From CAYQTE01 sp964420285 (GTDB taxonomy: Bacteria > Planctomycetota > Phycisphaerae > Tepidisphaerales > Tepidisphaeraceae): a stretch of 64,000 bases of DNA. The first letter of the stretch is position 1, and every line of letters starts with the position of its first letter. The notes under the pieces were generated by a model that made no database searches, had not been told where the DNA came from, and saw only the letters and a program-made list of their open reading frames with translations. The DNA lies in the NCBI GenBank assembly GCA_964420285.1, contig CAYQTE010000004.1, positions 1 through 64,000 of the forward strand, in the 5' to 3' direction. The translations under genes were made by a program, and so were the position numbers. Below are positions 18,746-25,768 of the stretch, piece after piece.

Positions 18746-19681
18746 TCAAATGCCCGCGAGTTGCACGCGCCGAAGCCGACCTGAGCGCCGGGCAATACGG
18801 ATGCCGCCGGGGAAATCCTGCCGACCGGGGCTGGCGGCGTCGGTGGCCATCTCCAGCAGCCGCCCGATCGACCGGCCGTCCAGCGACGCCTCCGCCGCTC
18901 CAACCCCAATCAGCCAGCGCCGAGCCAGTTCGCGGGAAATCGGCTCTGGCAGGGCCGTAAGTTGCGCAATCGGCATGTCCGCGGTCGCTGTGGCCAATGC
19001 CGGCGTTACATCCGACACCCATTGCCTGACCGACTGTGCGGCCCTGGCAACTCGCAACAGGCCGTCAATAAGTTCCGGCCGTCCTGCCAGTAGCTGGCGT
19101 AAGCGGTTACGAAGATAATGCCGTGAGGCGTTGCTGGCGTCTTCTCGCCACGGCTGGCGGATGCCGGTCAGGTAGTCGCGCAGGGTTTGCCGCCGGATCG
19201 AGAGCAGCGGGCGATAAACGGGCAGGTCGCCGATGGTCGTACACGGCCGCATGCCGCAAAGCCCTTCGATCGAACTACCGCGGATCAGCCGCTGCAGGAT
19301 GGTTTCCGCCTGATCGTCGGCGTGATGGGCCAAGGCGATGCCGCCCAGATGATGTTCGCGCACCACCCGGCGGAACAACTCCAGCCGGGCCGCCCGATAG
19401 CGTGCCGACGGATTGGCCGGCGGGTCGGGCAGTGCGGATTCGATATCCGACCGCAAGGCAATGGTGGCCGGGATGCCCATTGACGTACACAAAGCCGCGA
19501 CAAATCGTGCATCGCCGGTGCTGTCATCGCCGCGAAGCTGATGATCCAGGTGCGCCACGTGCAATTGAAGATCGCCCCGCGCGTGCAACAGCCGGAGCAG
19601 CGCGACACTGTCGGCCCCGCCACTGACTCCGATGCACCACCGGCCGGGTGGCAGGTCTTCGTGTGACAGGCGGCGCATCAT
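18746..19681 (-). CDS. tilS: tRNA(Ile)-lysidine synthase TilS
   Basis: The 311-residue ATP-dependent ligase attaches lysine to C34 of the tRNA-Ile with CAU anticodon. The N-type PP-loop SGGADS is at residues 20-25, followed by HVAHLDHQLRGDDS, HHADDQAETILQRLIRGSSIEGL and PLLSIRRQTLRDYL, all TilS signatures. It is shorter than E. coli TilS because the second C-terminal domain is absent, which is common. Two adjacent ATGs (19681 and 19678) are possible starts. A TTG further upstream would run into the repeat element whose arm begins about 80 bp upstream, so the promoter region of this essential gene abuts the repeat. Confidence 0.93.
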   Translation of the reverse strand: MMRRLSHEDLPPGRWCIGVSGGADSVALLRLLHARGDLQLHVAHLDHQLRGDDSTGDARFVAALCTSMGIPATIALRSDIESALPDPPANPSARYRAARLELFRRVVREHHLGGIALAHHADDQAETILQRLIRGSSIEGLCGMRPCTTIGDLPVYRPLLSIRRQTLRDYLTGIRQPWREDASNASRHYLRNRLRQLLAGRPELIDGLLRVARAAQSVRQWVSDVTPALATATADMPIAQLTALPEPISRELARRWLIGVGAAEASLDGRSIGRLLEMATDAASPGRQDFPGGIRIARRSGRLRRVQLAGI

Positions 19682-19762
19682 TGCGGCCCCCTCACCCAAC
19701 GGACAGAGAGGACTCCGCGCGGTTTTCCGCGCACAGGTAGATTGATGATGGGCGGCCTTTCA

Positions 19763-19893
19763 CCCCCTCTCCCTGTACTCAGGGGGAGGGTTGGGTGGGG
19801 GTTGCCCGCTATGGCCTTGGTCGCGGCGGCGATCTCGCAGGGCCGCTGGCGAAGAACCCCCACCTCTATCCTCCCCCTGAGTACAGGGAGAGG
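19763..19893. repeat. 131-bp palindromic MITE-like element, full copy A
   Basis: The left arm 19763-19803 (CCCCCTCTCCCTGTACTCAG, then a G-rich stretch ending GGGGGTT) is nearly the reverse complement of the right arm 19855-19893 (AACCCCCACC, then CCCTGAGTACAGGGAGAGG). A spacer of 51 bp lies between. A second copy with the same total length and a related spacer is at 37341-37471. Each arm contains its own small palindrome CCCTGAGTACAGGG. Confidence 0.8.
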
Positions 19894-20013
19894 AGGAAAG
19901 GGCGGCCGCCCGAAAAGTCGGGCACTGTCGCAGGGTGGGGGTTGGGCCGGCGCAGTCATGGCATGGTATACTATGATGAAGCGGCGGCTGGGCGAAACGT
20001 GCGGGAGGTCATC

Positions 20014-20715
20014 ATGCAAAATCGACGCGGAAATGCACTTGCAACGGGAATCATGTTCGCCCTCGTCATCGCCATCGCCACGGTGATCGCGCCCTTGAAC
20101 CTGCCAGCCGCCGATCCGGCATCCAACGCCGCAACCACCCAACCGGCCACTCAATCGACATCGTCGCAGGATCCATTCATGGACTGGCTCCTGTCGCGCG
20201 GCCCGGTAACGCAACCCACAGCGGCCGCCGCCACCGCACCGGCTGGCACGCAGCCGTCCAACCCCTTTTTGGCCGAGCTGAGCAAGGAAGGCCAGAACGG
20301 CATCATCACGCTCAGCGACGGCCGGCGGATCAGCGGCTTCATCACCACGACGGCCGAGCAGCCGGTTCGCGTCTGGGACGAAACGGCCAAGCAATATCAC
20401 GATCTGCCGCTGATGACGATCCTGACCATCAAGGCCAGGGTCATTTCTGAGGGCCAGGAACAGGAATGGAACTTCGAAAAGGGCGGCAGCGACGTGAAAA
20501 TCTACACCGGCAAATCCTACCCCACGCGCGAGACGCAATACGAGGTGACGCTCACCAACGGCCAAACCGTCACCGGCGGCATCGCCGCTCCCCTGTACAT
20601 CAAAACCGCCAAGGGCAGCGAACTGTTCATCCTCCACAAAACCGACAAAGGCACGGTGGGCCAGTCGCTGGATGATCTGGTCTATGTCAAGAGCGTGGAG
20701 TTGAATGTGGATTGA
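20014..20715 (+). CDS. Secreted hypothetical protein
   Basis: The 233-residue protein starts at an ATG with a strong GGGAGG ribosome-binding site at 20003-20008. A signal peptide covers about residues 1-32 (ALATGIMFALVIAIATVIAPLNLPAADP). A Thr/Ala/Gln-rich linker (35-85) is followed by a beta-rich domain with two repeated halves: LSDGRRISGFITTTAEQPVRVWD and LTNGQTVTGGIAAPLYIKT. Paired halves of the form NGxxxxGxI...xxxxV resemble small barrel folds used in exported planctomycete proteins. No family recognised. A longer frame upstream is only readthrough of the repeat element at 19763. Confidence 0.7.
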   Translation: MQNRRGNALATGIMFALVIAIATVIAPLNLPAADPASNAATTQPATQSTSSQDPFMDWLLSRGPVTQPTAAAATAPAGTQPSNPFLAELSKEGQNGIITLSDGRRISGFITTTAEQPVRVWDETAKQYHDLPLMTILTIKARVISEGQEQEWNFEKGGSDVKIYTGKSYPTRETQYEVTLTNGQTVTGGIAAPLYIKTAKGSELFILHKTDKGTVGQSLDDLVYVKSVELNVD

Positions 20716-20818
20716 AGGGAAAATGCGATTAAACCGCCAAGCACCTGGGCTGGATGTCAAGACCTTTTCAGCGGGATTGGGTGGTTATCTGCGATCTCGA
20801 TTTCTCCGCGGCGGGGTA

Positions 20819-20849
20819 TTGACTATGGGTGATGTATAAGTTACCATAG
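20819..20849 (+). promoter_or_regulatory. Toxin-antitoxin promoter with operator-like dyad
   Basis: A -35 TTGACT (20819-20824) and -10 TACCAT (20842-20847) are separated by 17 bp. An inverted repeat CTATGG (20823-20828) / CCATAG (20844-20849) covers both boxes, as expected for autorepression by the antitoxin. The toxin ATG lies 9 nt after the -10. Confidence 0.55.
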
Positions 20850-20856
20850 ACGGGCG

Positions 20857-21183
20857 ATGGAGTTGCTGCGGTACATAAACGAGTCAGGCCGGGATGTTGT
20901 GCGGCAATGGCTCGATGGCTTGCGGGATGCTCGCGCGGTGACACGGATCGTCATGCGAATGGACCGGCTGGCCGACGGGAATTTCGGCGATTGCAAACCG
21001 CTGCGTGATGGCGTGTGGGAACTGCGGATCGACTACGGTCCCGGCTACCGCGTCTATTATGCGATGGCCGGGCGGACGTGCCTGCTGCTGCTTTGCGGCG
21101 GCGACAAGCGGAAACAAGCGGCGGACATTGATCGGGCAGTGGGGTATTGGAACGATTACAAACAAAGGATCGGCAAGCCATGA
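20857..21183 (+). CDS. RelE/HigB-type toxin (phage Gp49-like)
   Basis: The 108-residue toxin precedes its antitoxin, the HigB-HigA order. Family features are WLDGLRDARAVTRIVMRMDRLADGNFGDCKPLRDGVWELRI split across residues 18-57, then YGPGYRVYYA and LLLCGGDKRKQAADIDRA. Conserved Arg, Tyr and Lys/Arg residues in these blocks form the mRNA-cleaving site of RelE-fold toxins. It probably cuts ribosome-bound mRNA when the antitoxin is lost. The stop overlaps the antitoxin start (ATGA). Confidence 0.88.
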   Translation: MELLRYINESGRDVVRQWLDGLRDARAVTRIVMRMDRLADGNFGDCKPLRDGVWELRIDYGPGYRVYYAMAGRTCLLLLCGGDKRKQAADIDRAVGYWNDYKQRIGKP

Positions 21184-21494
21184 AATACAAACCGGCCATT
21201 TCACACGAAGAGGCAGTGATTCAACATCTTCGTGAAGACCCGGAATTCGCCGCTGAATATCTCAAGGCGGCCTTGGAAGATACGGACGAGCCGAAGGCAC
21301 TTCTGGTCGCCTTGCGCCGAATTACCGAGGCGCGCGGCGGGTTTGCCAAGGTCGCCAGGGCAGCCGGCATTCAGCGGGAGAGCCTCCATCGCGCGCTGTC
21401 TACCCGCGGCAACCCGCGGCTTTCCACTCTCGTCGCCGTGATGCAGGCGGTCGGCTTAAGACTGACGGTGGAAACCGCGACTGCCGGACGGTGA
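21180..21494 (+). CDS. HigA-like HTH antitoxin (addiction module antidote)
   Basis: The 104-residue antidote begins MKYKPAISHEEAVIQHLRED, with its ATG overlapping the toxin stop. The middle has LLVALRRITEARGGFAKVAR, and the HTH (AAGIQRESLHRALSTRGNPRLSTLVAVMQAVGLRL, residues about 62-96) is the XRE-like pattern of this antidote family. It is expected to bind the toxin and the dyad at 20823-20849 to repress the operon. Confidence 0.88.
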   Translation: MKYKPAISHEEAVIQHLREDPEFAAEYLKAALEDTDEPKALLVALRRITEARGGFAKVARAAGIQRESLHRALSTRGNPRLSTLVAVMQAVGLRLTVETATAGR

Positions 21495-21722
21495 TCCTTG
21501 CTTCAAAATTGTCTGCTCTGCGGCATCGCTCAGCGAGAGTGCGTGAGAACGAAAAACCTCCCCGGCGCCATTTCTCCCGCGCTGCCGCTGCCCCCTTCTT
21601 GGCGCTTGGCGGTTTATGCTTTTGTCCCCAGCGCCGCGGCCATCGTCGATCCCAGCGCCGCCGGGGGTGTCGGCGACGGTGCTGTTGGCGGCGTCGGGCG
21701 GCTCTTTCGATGAGGCATCGGA

Positions 21723-21947
21723 TCATGCGGAGCGTCGCACGTACACGTCTCCCACGGCCGCCAGCTCATTGACCAACCCGCGGTCCGCCTTGCTTTGCAG
21801 TTCGTCGAGGAATCGAATGGTCTGTGGCTCCAGGCAAGGCTCCGACGGGTCAGCGTCTGGAACAATAGCCTCCACGTCCACGCGCACCACACAAGCCGCG
21901 GCGTGAATCCATCATTCTATTCTGGTTCGCTTGCCTTGCCGAGCCAT
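21723..21947 (-). pseudogene. Small gene interrupted by an in-frame TGA
   Basis: An ATG at 21947 with a strong GAGGTGA ribosome-binding site opens MARQGKRTRIE and then meets TGA (21914-21912). In the same frame the sequence continues WIHAAACVVRVDVEAIV, DADPSEPCLEPQTIRFLDEL and AAVGDVYVRRSA to a stop at 21723. The second part reads like a real short protein. Simplest reading: a nonsense mutation in a small gene of about 75 codons, or a sequencing error. Recoding is possible but has no support here. The 228 bases from the antitoxin stop to 21722 show no supported gene. Confidence 0.45.
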
Positions 21948-22075
21948 GATGTCACCTCGTGTAGAAGTGGACGGTCACAAGTTTAGCGGTTCGATCGGCC
22001 GCAATCCGCGACCAAATCGCCTTTCCAACTGAACCCGCTTTACAATTCCCCGGCCTTGGCCGACACTCGGGGTTG

Positions 22076-23323
22076 ATGTTGATGTTGGCGGAAATGTCAT
22101 CGCGGGCGGGGGGGACGGCGCTGCTGATTGGCGGGGCGGCGGCGCTATATGTGGCGTCGCGCGCGGCGGGGAGTGTGCTGGTTCGCGGGCGAAAAGAGGC
22201 GCCGGGGAGGGCGGCGGTTGCGCTCTGGTTGCCCATCGCCGGGTTGGCGCTTGTGGCGACCGTGCTGGAAGAGCCGATGATCGCCATGGGGGTTATTCTC
22301 TCAACATCCGTGGCGGCGCTGTCGCTGGCGATGGGGGTGACGATATCGGCCGGGGAACCGGTGCCGATCGCGGCGAGGCTGCGGCGGGCGTGGCCGTTTG
22401 TGCTACCGGCCAGTTTGCTGGCGCTGCTGGCCGGGATGTCGGGGCGCGTGACGGGGTTGGATGCGATTGTGATGCTGATTGAAGGGGGAGTGCTTCTGTT
22501 CGTGTGGATGGGGCGGGAGGAGCCGCCGGCGGCGCGGGGAGCGGACGAGGATTCTTCATCATCGACGCCATTACTCGATCCGACCCCCACCCTGACCCTC
22601 CCTCTGAGCACAGCGAGAGGGAATGAGACCTCGGAAGCATGGGATTGGGAGTGGGTTCAACTGGCCCTGGCGGCGGGTTTGGTGCTCAGCGGCGCGTGGG
22701 CGGCGACGACGGGGACGGTGCGGTTTGCCGCCGCGGAAGTTGCGGATATACGGCAACTGGTGATCGTGATGGTGCTCTCGCCGCTGCTGGTGGCGCCGAT
22801 GGTATTGTGGGGTTCGACAATGGGCGGAAGCAAACGCGGACCGGCGGCCATGAGCAGTCTGGTGGGAGTCGTGCTGCTGAATCTGTGCCTGCTGCTGCCG
22901 TTGACGGCCTTGTTGTGGTACCCGGTCTCGGCGGGCATGTTGCGGCCGGTTACGCTGGCCAGTCATTTGCTCCCGGAGCCGCCGCACGCGCCGGTGACCG
23001 ATCTGCCGACATGGGATCCGGATCAGGAGAATTCAACGACCAGGTCGAGCGTTGCGCCCACGACGGCAACCACTGTGACCACGGCGCCCGCCGCGACCGA
23101 GCCATCGGACGCCGGGGCGGCTTCAGTGCCGCCGCCCGGCGGGGCGAAGGCGATCGGTTATCCGATGAGCTCCTGGCGGATCGACACGGTATTGCTGGTG
23201 GTGCTGGGGGTGATGCTGATGCCGTGGGGGCTGGGCCGATGGACGCCCGGTTGGCTGGAGGGCGGGGCACTGATGTTGATTTACCTGGGCTACATCGCGG
23301 CGCAGTTGTTCGCGGCGCGATGA
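22076..23323 (+). CDS. Multi-pass membrane protein (possibly CaCA-like)
   Basis: The 415-residue integral membrane protein has at least nine hydrophobic helices (for example GTALLIGGAAALYVAS, VALWLPIAGLALVATVLEEP, MIAMGVILSTSVAALSLAMGV, VVLLNLCLLLPLTALLWY, VLLVVLGVMLMPWGLGRW). The EEP...TSxAALSLAMG stretch faintly recalls alpha-repeats of cation/Ca2+ exchangers, but I cannot assign it. Two cytoplasmic or periplasmic loops are low complexity. The first (residues about 145-190) includes PTPTLTLPLSTARG, which is encoded by an arm of the repeat element, so the loop has grown by repeat insertion. A TTG one codon earlier is an alternative start. Confidence 0.65.
   Translation: MLMLAEMSSRAGGTALLIGGAAALYVASRAAGSVLVRGRKEAPGRAAVALWLPIAGLALVATVLEEPMIAMGVILSTSVAALSLAMGVTISAGEPVPIAARLRRAWPFVLPASLLALLAGMSGRVTGLDAIVMLIEGGVLLFVWMGREEPPAARGADEDSSSSTPLLDPTPTLTLPLSTARGNETSEAWDWEWVQLALAAGLVLSGAWAATTGTVRFAAAEVADIRQLVIVMVLSPLLVAPMVLWGSTMGGSKRGPAAMSSLVGVVLLNLCLLLPLTALLWYPVSAGMLRPVTLASHLLPEPPHAPVTDLPTWDPDQENSTTRSSVAPTTATTVTTAPAATEPSDAGAASVPPPGGAKAIGYPMSSWRIDTVLLVVLGVMLMPWGLGRWTPGWLEGGALMLIYLGYIAAQLFAAR
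22582..22621. repeat. Single arm of the palindromic element, inside a coding sequence
   Basis: The arm CCCCCACC...CCTCTGAGCACAGCGAGAGG is a diverged right arm of the 131-bp element lying in frame inside the membrane-protein gene. It encodes part of a loop between membrane helices. Confidence 0.65.
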
Positions 23324-23327
23324 AAAA

Positions 23328-23410
23328 ACAATGGATAATGCATAATTGAGAATGGACAATGAAGAAGAGCCTCCCTCATTATCAATTATCCATTGTCCAT
23401 TGTGCATTGT
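23328..23410. repeat. Inverted ATAAT/ACAAT word repeat between convergent genes
   Basis: The left arm (23328-23362, beginning ACAATGGATAATGCATAATT) and right arm (23376-23410, ending CATTGTCCATTGTGCATTGT) share the same words in opposite orientation. They form a long imperfect hairpin between the convergent membrane-protein and DUF59 genes. It may act as a bidirectional terminator. The same words occur at 8741-8970. Confidence 0.6.
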
Positions 23411-23411
23411 G

Positions 23412-23981
23412 TCAAAGCATTCCCAGATCGAGCAGTGCGGCTTCGGAAATGCGCGTCCTGTCCCAGGGGGGATCCCAGACCAGTTCGACCTGGACGTCTG
23501 TGACCTCGGGGATCGAGCGGATGCGCTGCTGGACCTGAATCGGCAGCGAACCGGCCACGGGGCAGCCGGGTGAGGTCAGCGTCATGCGAACCAGCACGTG
23601 GTTGGTTGGGTCGATGGCGATGCCGTAGATCAGGCCCAGATCGTAGATGTTGACGGGAAGCTCCGGGTCGTAAATGGTGCGGAGCACTTCGACGACCATC
23701 GCCTCCAGAGCCCGCTGATTCTGCGGCAAATCCGGCGTGGATGTGTGCATGCTCTTGGCCGGCTCGGGGAGCAGTGGCGGTGGCGGGGGTGCGGGCGCGC
23801 TGGGCGCCGGCGGGGCGGCGGGCTTGTGAACCGGCGGAAGGACGTTCAGGTGAATGGGCAAAGACGGCTTGAGAGGTGCGGCAGAACCCTCACCCCTGCC
23901 CTCTTCCTGAGTACAGGGCGAGGTGGTAGGAGGGGAAGCGGCCGGGGCGTCGGGGGAGATGATTTCGCTTCCATCGTGCAT
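23412..23981 (-). CDS. DUF59/MIP18-family Fe-S assembly protein (SufT-like)
   Basis: The last gene of the suf operon (189 residues). The C-terminal half (about 95-189) is a complete DUF59 domain: LRTIYDPELPVNIYDLGLIYGI, VRMTLTSPGCPVAGSLP, VELVWDPPWDRTRISEAALLDLGML. The Cys in SPGCPVAG is the conserved reactive residue. Members help Fe-S cluster maturation or carrier function. The N-terminal 90 residues are an unusual Pro/Ala-rich extension, and about 14 of them (TTSPCTQEEGRGEG) are encoded by an arm of the repeat element. It follows sufU by 3 bp. Confidence 0.85.
   Translation of the reverse strand: MHDGSEIISPDAPAASPPTTSPCTQEEGRGEGSAAPLKPSLPIHLNVLPPVHKPAAPPAPSAPAPPPPPLLPEPAKSMHTSTPDLPQNQRALEAMVVEVLRTIYDPELPVNIYDLGLIYGIAIDPTNHVLVRMTLTSPGCPVAGSLPIQVQQRIRSIPEVTDVQVELVWDPPWDRTRISEAALLDLGML
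23884..23924. repeat. Single arm of the palindromic element, inside the DUF59 gene
   Basis: CACCCCTGCCCTCTTCCTGA followed by GTACAGGGCGAGG is a right-arm copy located in frame in the region encoding the disordered N-terminal extension. Confidence 0.65.
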
Positions 23982-23984
23982 GGG

Positions 23985-24464
23985 TCATTCAGTGGAAATC
24001 GGGGCTGGTTCGGAGTCGGGCGCACTTGCCGCGGCCAGGGCGGCATGGAGCGTGTGCCAGGCAAGCGTGGCACATTTGACGCGCACGGGGAATTTGCGCA
24101 CTCCGCTGAACGCGGCCAGTTTGCCGAGCGATTTGCCGCAATCATCCGGTGGGGTCGGATCGGTCAGCAGGTGATGGAAATCGGCGTAGAGTCTTTCGGC
24201 CTGGGCGACGGTCTTGCCGCGGATGGCGTCGGTGAGCATGGAGGCGCTGGCGGTGGAAATGGAGCAGCCGGCGCCTTTGAAGCTGGCATCGGTGATGATG
24301 CCGTTATCGAGCTTGACGTAAAGGCGGAGTTTGTCGCCGCAGAGGCGGTTGTGGCCATCGGCGTGGCGCGCGGCATCGGGCATGTCGCGGAAATTGCGCG
24401 GCTTGCGCGTATGTTCGAGGATGAGGTCCTGGTAGAGGTCGTCCAGGTCGTTGGTGTCGTTCAT
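23985..24464 (-). CDS. sufU: Fe-S cluster scaffold SufU
   Basis: The 159-residue SufU/NifU-N-type protein has the three conserved Cys in NRLCGD (42), GAGCSIS (67) and VKCATLAW (131), and the Asp/Glu region DLYQDLILEHTRKPRN at the start. SufU accepts sulfur from SufS or scaffolds nascent clusters. The insert TDPTPPDDCGKSLG before the last Cys is typical of SufU as opposed to IscU. Its start overlaps the sufS stop (ATGA), so the two are coupled. Confidence 0.93.
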   Translation of the reverse strand: MNDTNDLDDLYQDLILEHTRKPRNFRDMPDAARHADGHNRLCGDKLRLYVKLDNGIITDASFKGAGCSISTASASMLTDAIRGKTVAQAERLYADFHHLLTDPTPPDDCGKSLGKLAAFSGVRKFPVRVKCATLAWHTLHAALAAASAPDSEPAPISTE

Positions 24465-25768
24465 GCTGCAAACATCCTGATAACGCTGTCCAGCCCCGCT
24501 ACCAACGCGTCAATATCATCCTTCGTGTTGTAAGCGCCCAAAGACGCCCGCGCGGTGGCGGAAATCCCAAGGCGATCCATGACCGGCTGGCAGCAATGAT
24601 GCCCCGTGCGGACGGCGATGCCCTGGCCGTCGAGGATCGTGCCGATGTCGTGCGGATGGATGTCGCCCAGGAGAAACGAAATAACGGCGGCGCGGCCGGG
24701 GGCGGTGCCGATGATACGGAGATTGGGCACGGCGGCCAGTCGTGATGTCGCGTAATCGAAGAGCTGCTTTTCGTGGGCGGCCAGGCGCGGTAGGCCAATC
24801 GAGTTGATGAAGTCGATGGCCGCGGCCAGCCCGATGGCGCCGGCGATGTTGGGGGTTCCGGCCTCGAATTTGTACGGCAGGTCGTTGTAGGTGGTTTCTT
24901 CGATGGTGACGGAAGAGATCATATCGCCGCCGCCCTGATAAGGGGGCATGGCATCGAGAAGTTTGGCCTTACCGTAGAGCACCCCGATGCCGGTGGGGCC
25001 GTACATCTTGTGGCCGGAGAAGGCATAGAAATCGGCGTCGAGGTCGCGCACGTCGGTGGGGCCGTGCGCGATCCACTGGGCGCCGTCGATGAGGACCGTC
25101 GCGCCCTGACGATGGGCCAGTTCGATCATCGACTTGACGGGATTGATCGTGCCGAGCGAATTGGAGAGATGCACCAGGGCCACAATGCGGGTGTTGTCGG
25201 TCAGCAGTTTTTCGTACTGGTCCAGATCGAGCTGGCCGCTGTCGGAGAATGGAACTGCGCGGAGGATGGCGCCGGTGCGCTGGGCGATGAGTTGCCAGGG
25301 GACGATGTTGGAATGGTGTTCCATTCCGGTGATGAGGATCTGGTCGCCCTTGCGAAGAACCTGCGAGCCGAAGCTGGCGGCGACGAGGTTGATGCTCTCG
25401 GTAGCGCTGCGTGTGAAGATGATTTCGCGATCTTCGGCCGCGTGGATGAAGCGACGAACGGTGGTGCGGGCGCGTTCGTGAAGTGCGGTGGCATCCTGGC
25501 TGAGCGAATAGACGCCGCGATGGATGTTGGCGTTGTGGGATTGGTAATAATCGCTTTCGGCGTCGATGACCGACTGGGGCTTCTGCGTGGTGGCGGCGTT
25601 GTCGAGATAGACCAGCGGCTTGCCATGAACCGGCTTGGCAAGGATGGGGAACTGACGGCGCAAAGCGGCGACGTCGAGTTGAGCGGTCGCGGCGGCGTGG
25701 GGAAGGGACGCGGCGGCCGGTTTGGACGGCGGGGCGGCGACGGCGATATCAGCGGCTCTTTTCGTCAT
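24461..25768 (-). CDS. sufS: Cysteine desulfurase SufS
   Basis: The 435-residue type II PLP-dependent desulfurase releases sulfur from cysteine as enzyme persulfide. Motifs are YLDNAATTQKP, GMEHHSNIVPW, DGAQWIAHGPTD, SGHKMYGPTGIGVL with the PLP-binding Lys, and RTGHHCCQPVM with catalytic Cys392. The first 45 residues are an extra Ala/Pro-rich leader compared with E. coli SufS. I place the start at the ATG overlapping the 3' end of sufD by 20 bp; the longer frame simply reads sufD in another phase. Confidence 0.95.
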   Translation of the reverse strand: MTKRAADIAVAAPPSKPAAASLPHAAATAQLDVAALRRQFPILAKPVHGKPLVYLDNAATTQKPQSVIDAESDYYQSHNANIHRGVYSLSQDATALHERARTTVRRFIHAAEDREIIFTRSATESINLVAASFGSQVLRKGDQILITGMEHHSNIVPWQLIAQRTGAILRAVPFSDSGQLDLDQYEKLLTDNTRIVALVHLSNSLGTINPVKSMIELAHRQGATVLIDGAQWIAHGPTDVRDLDADFYAFSGHKMYGPTGIGVLYGKAKLLDAMPPYQGGGDMISSVTIEETTYNDLPYKFEAGTPNIAGAIGLAAAIDFINSIGLPRLAAHEKQLFDYATSRLAAVPNLRIIGTAPGRAAVISFLLGDIHPHDIGTILDGQGIAVRTGHHCCQPVMDRLGISATARASLGAYNTKDDIDALVAGLDSVIRMFAA

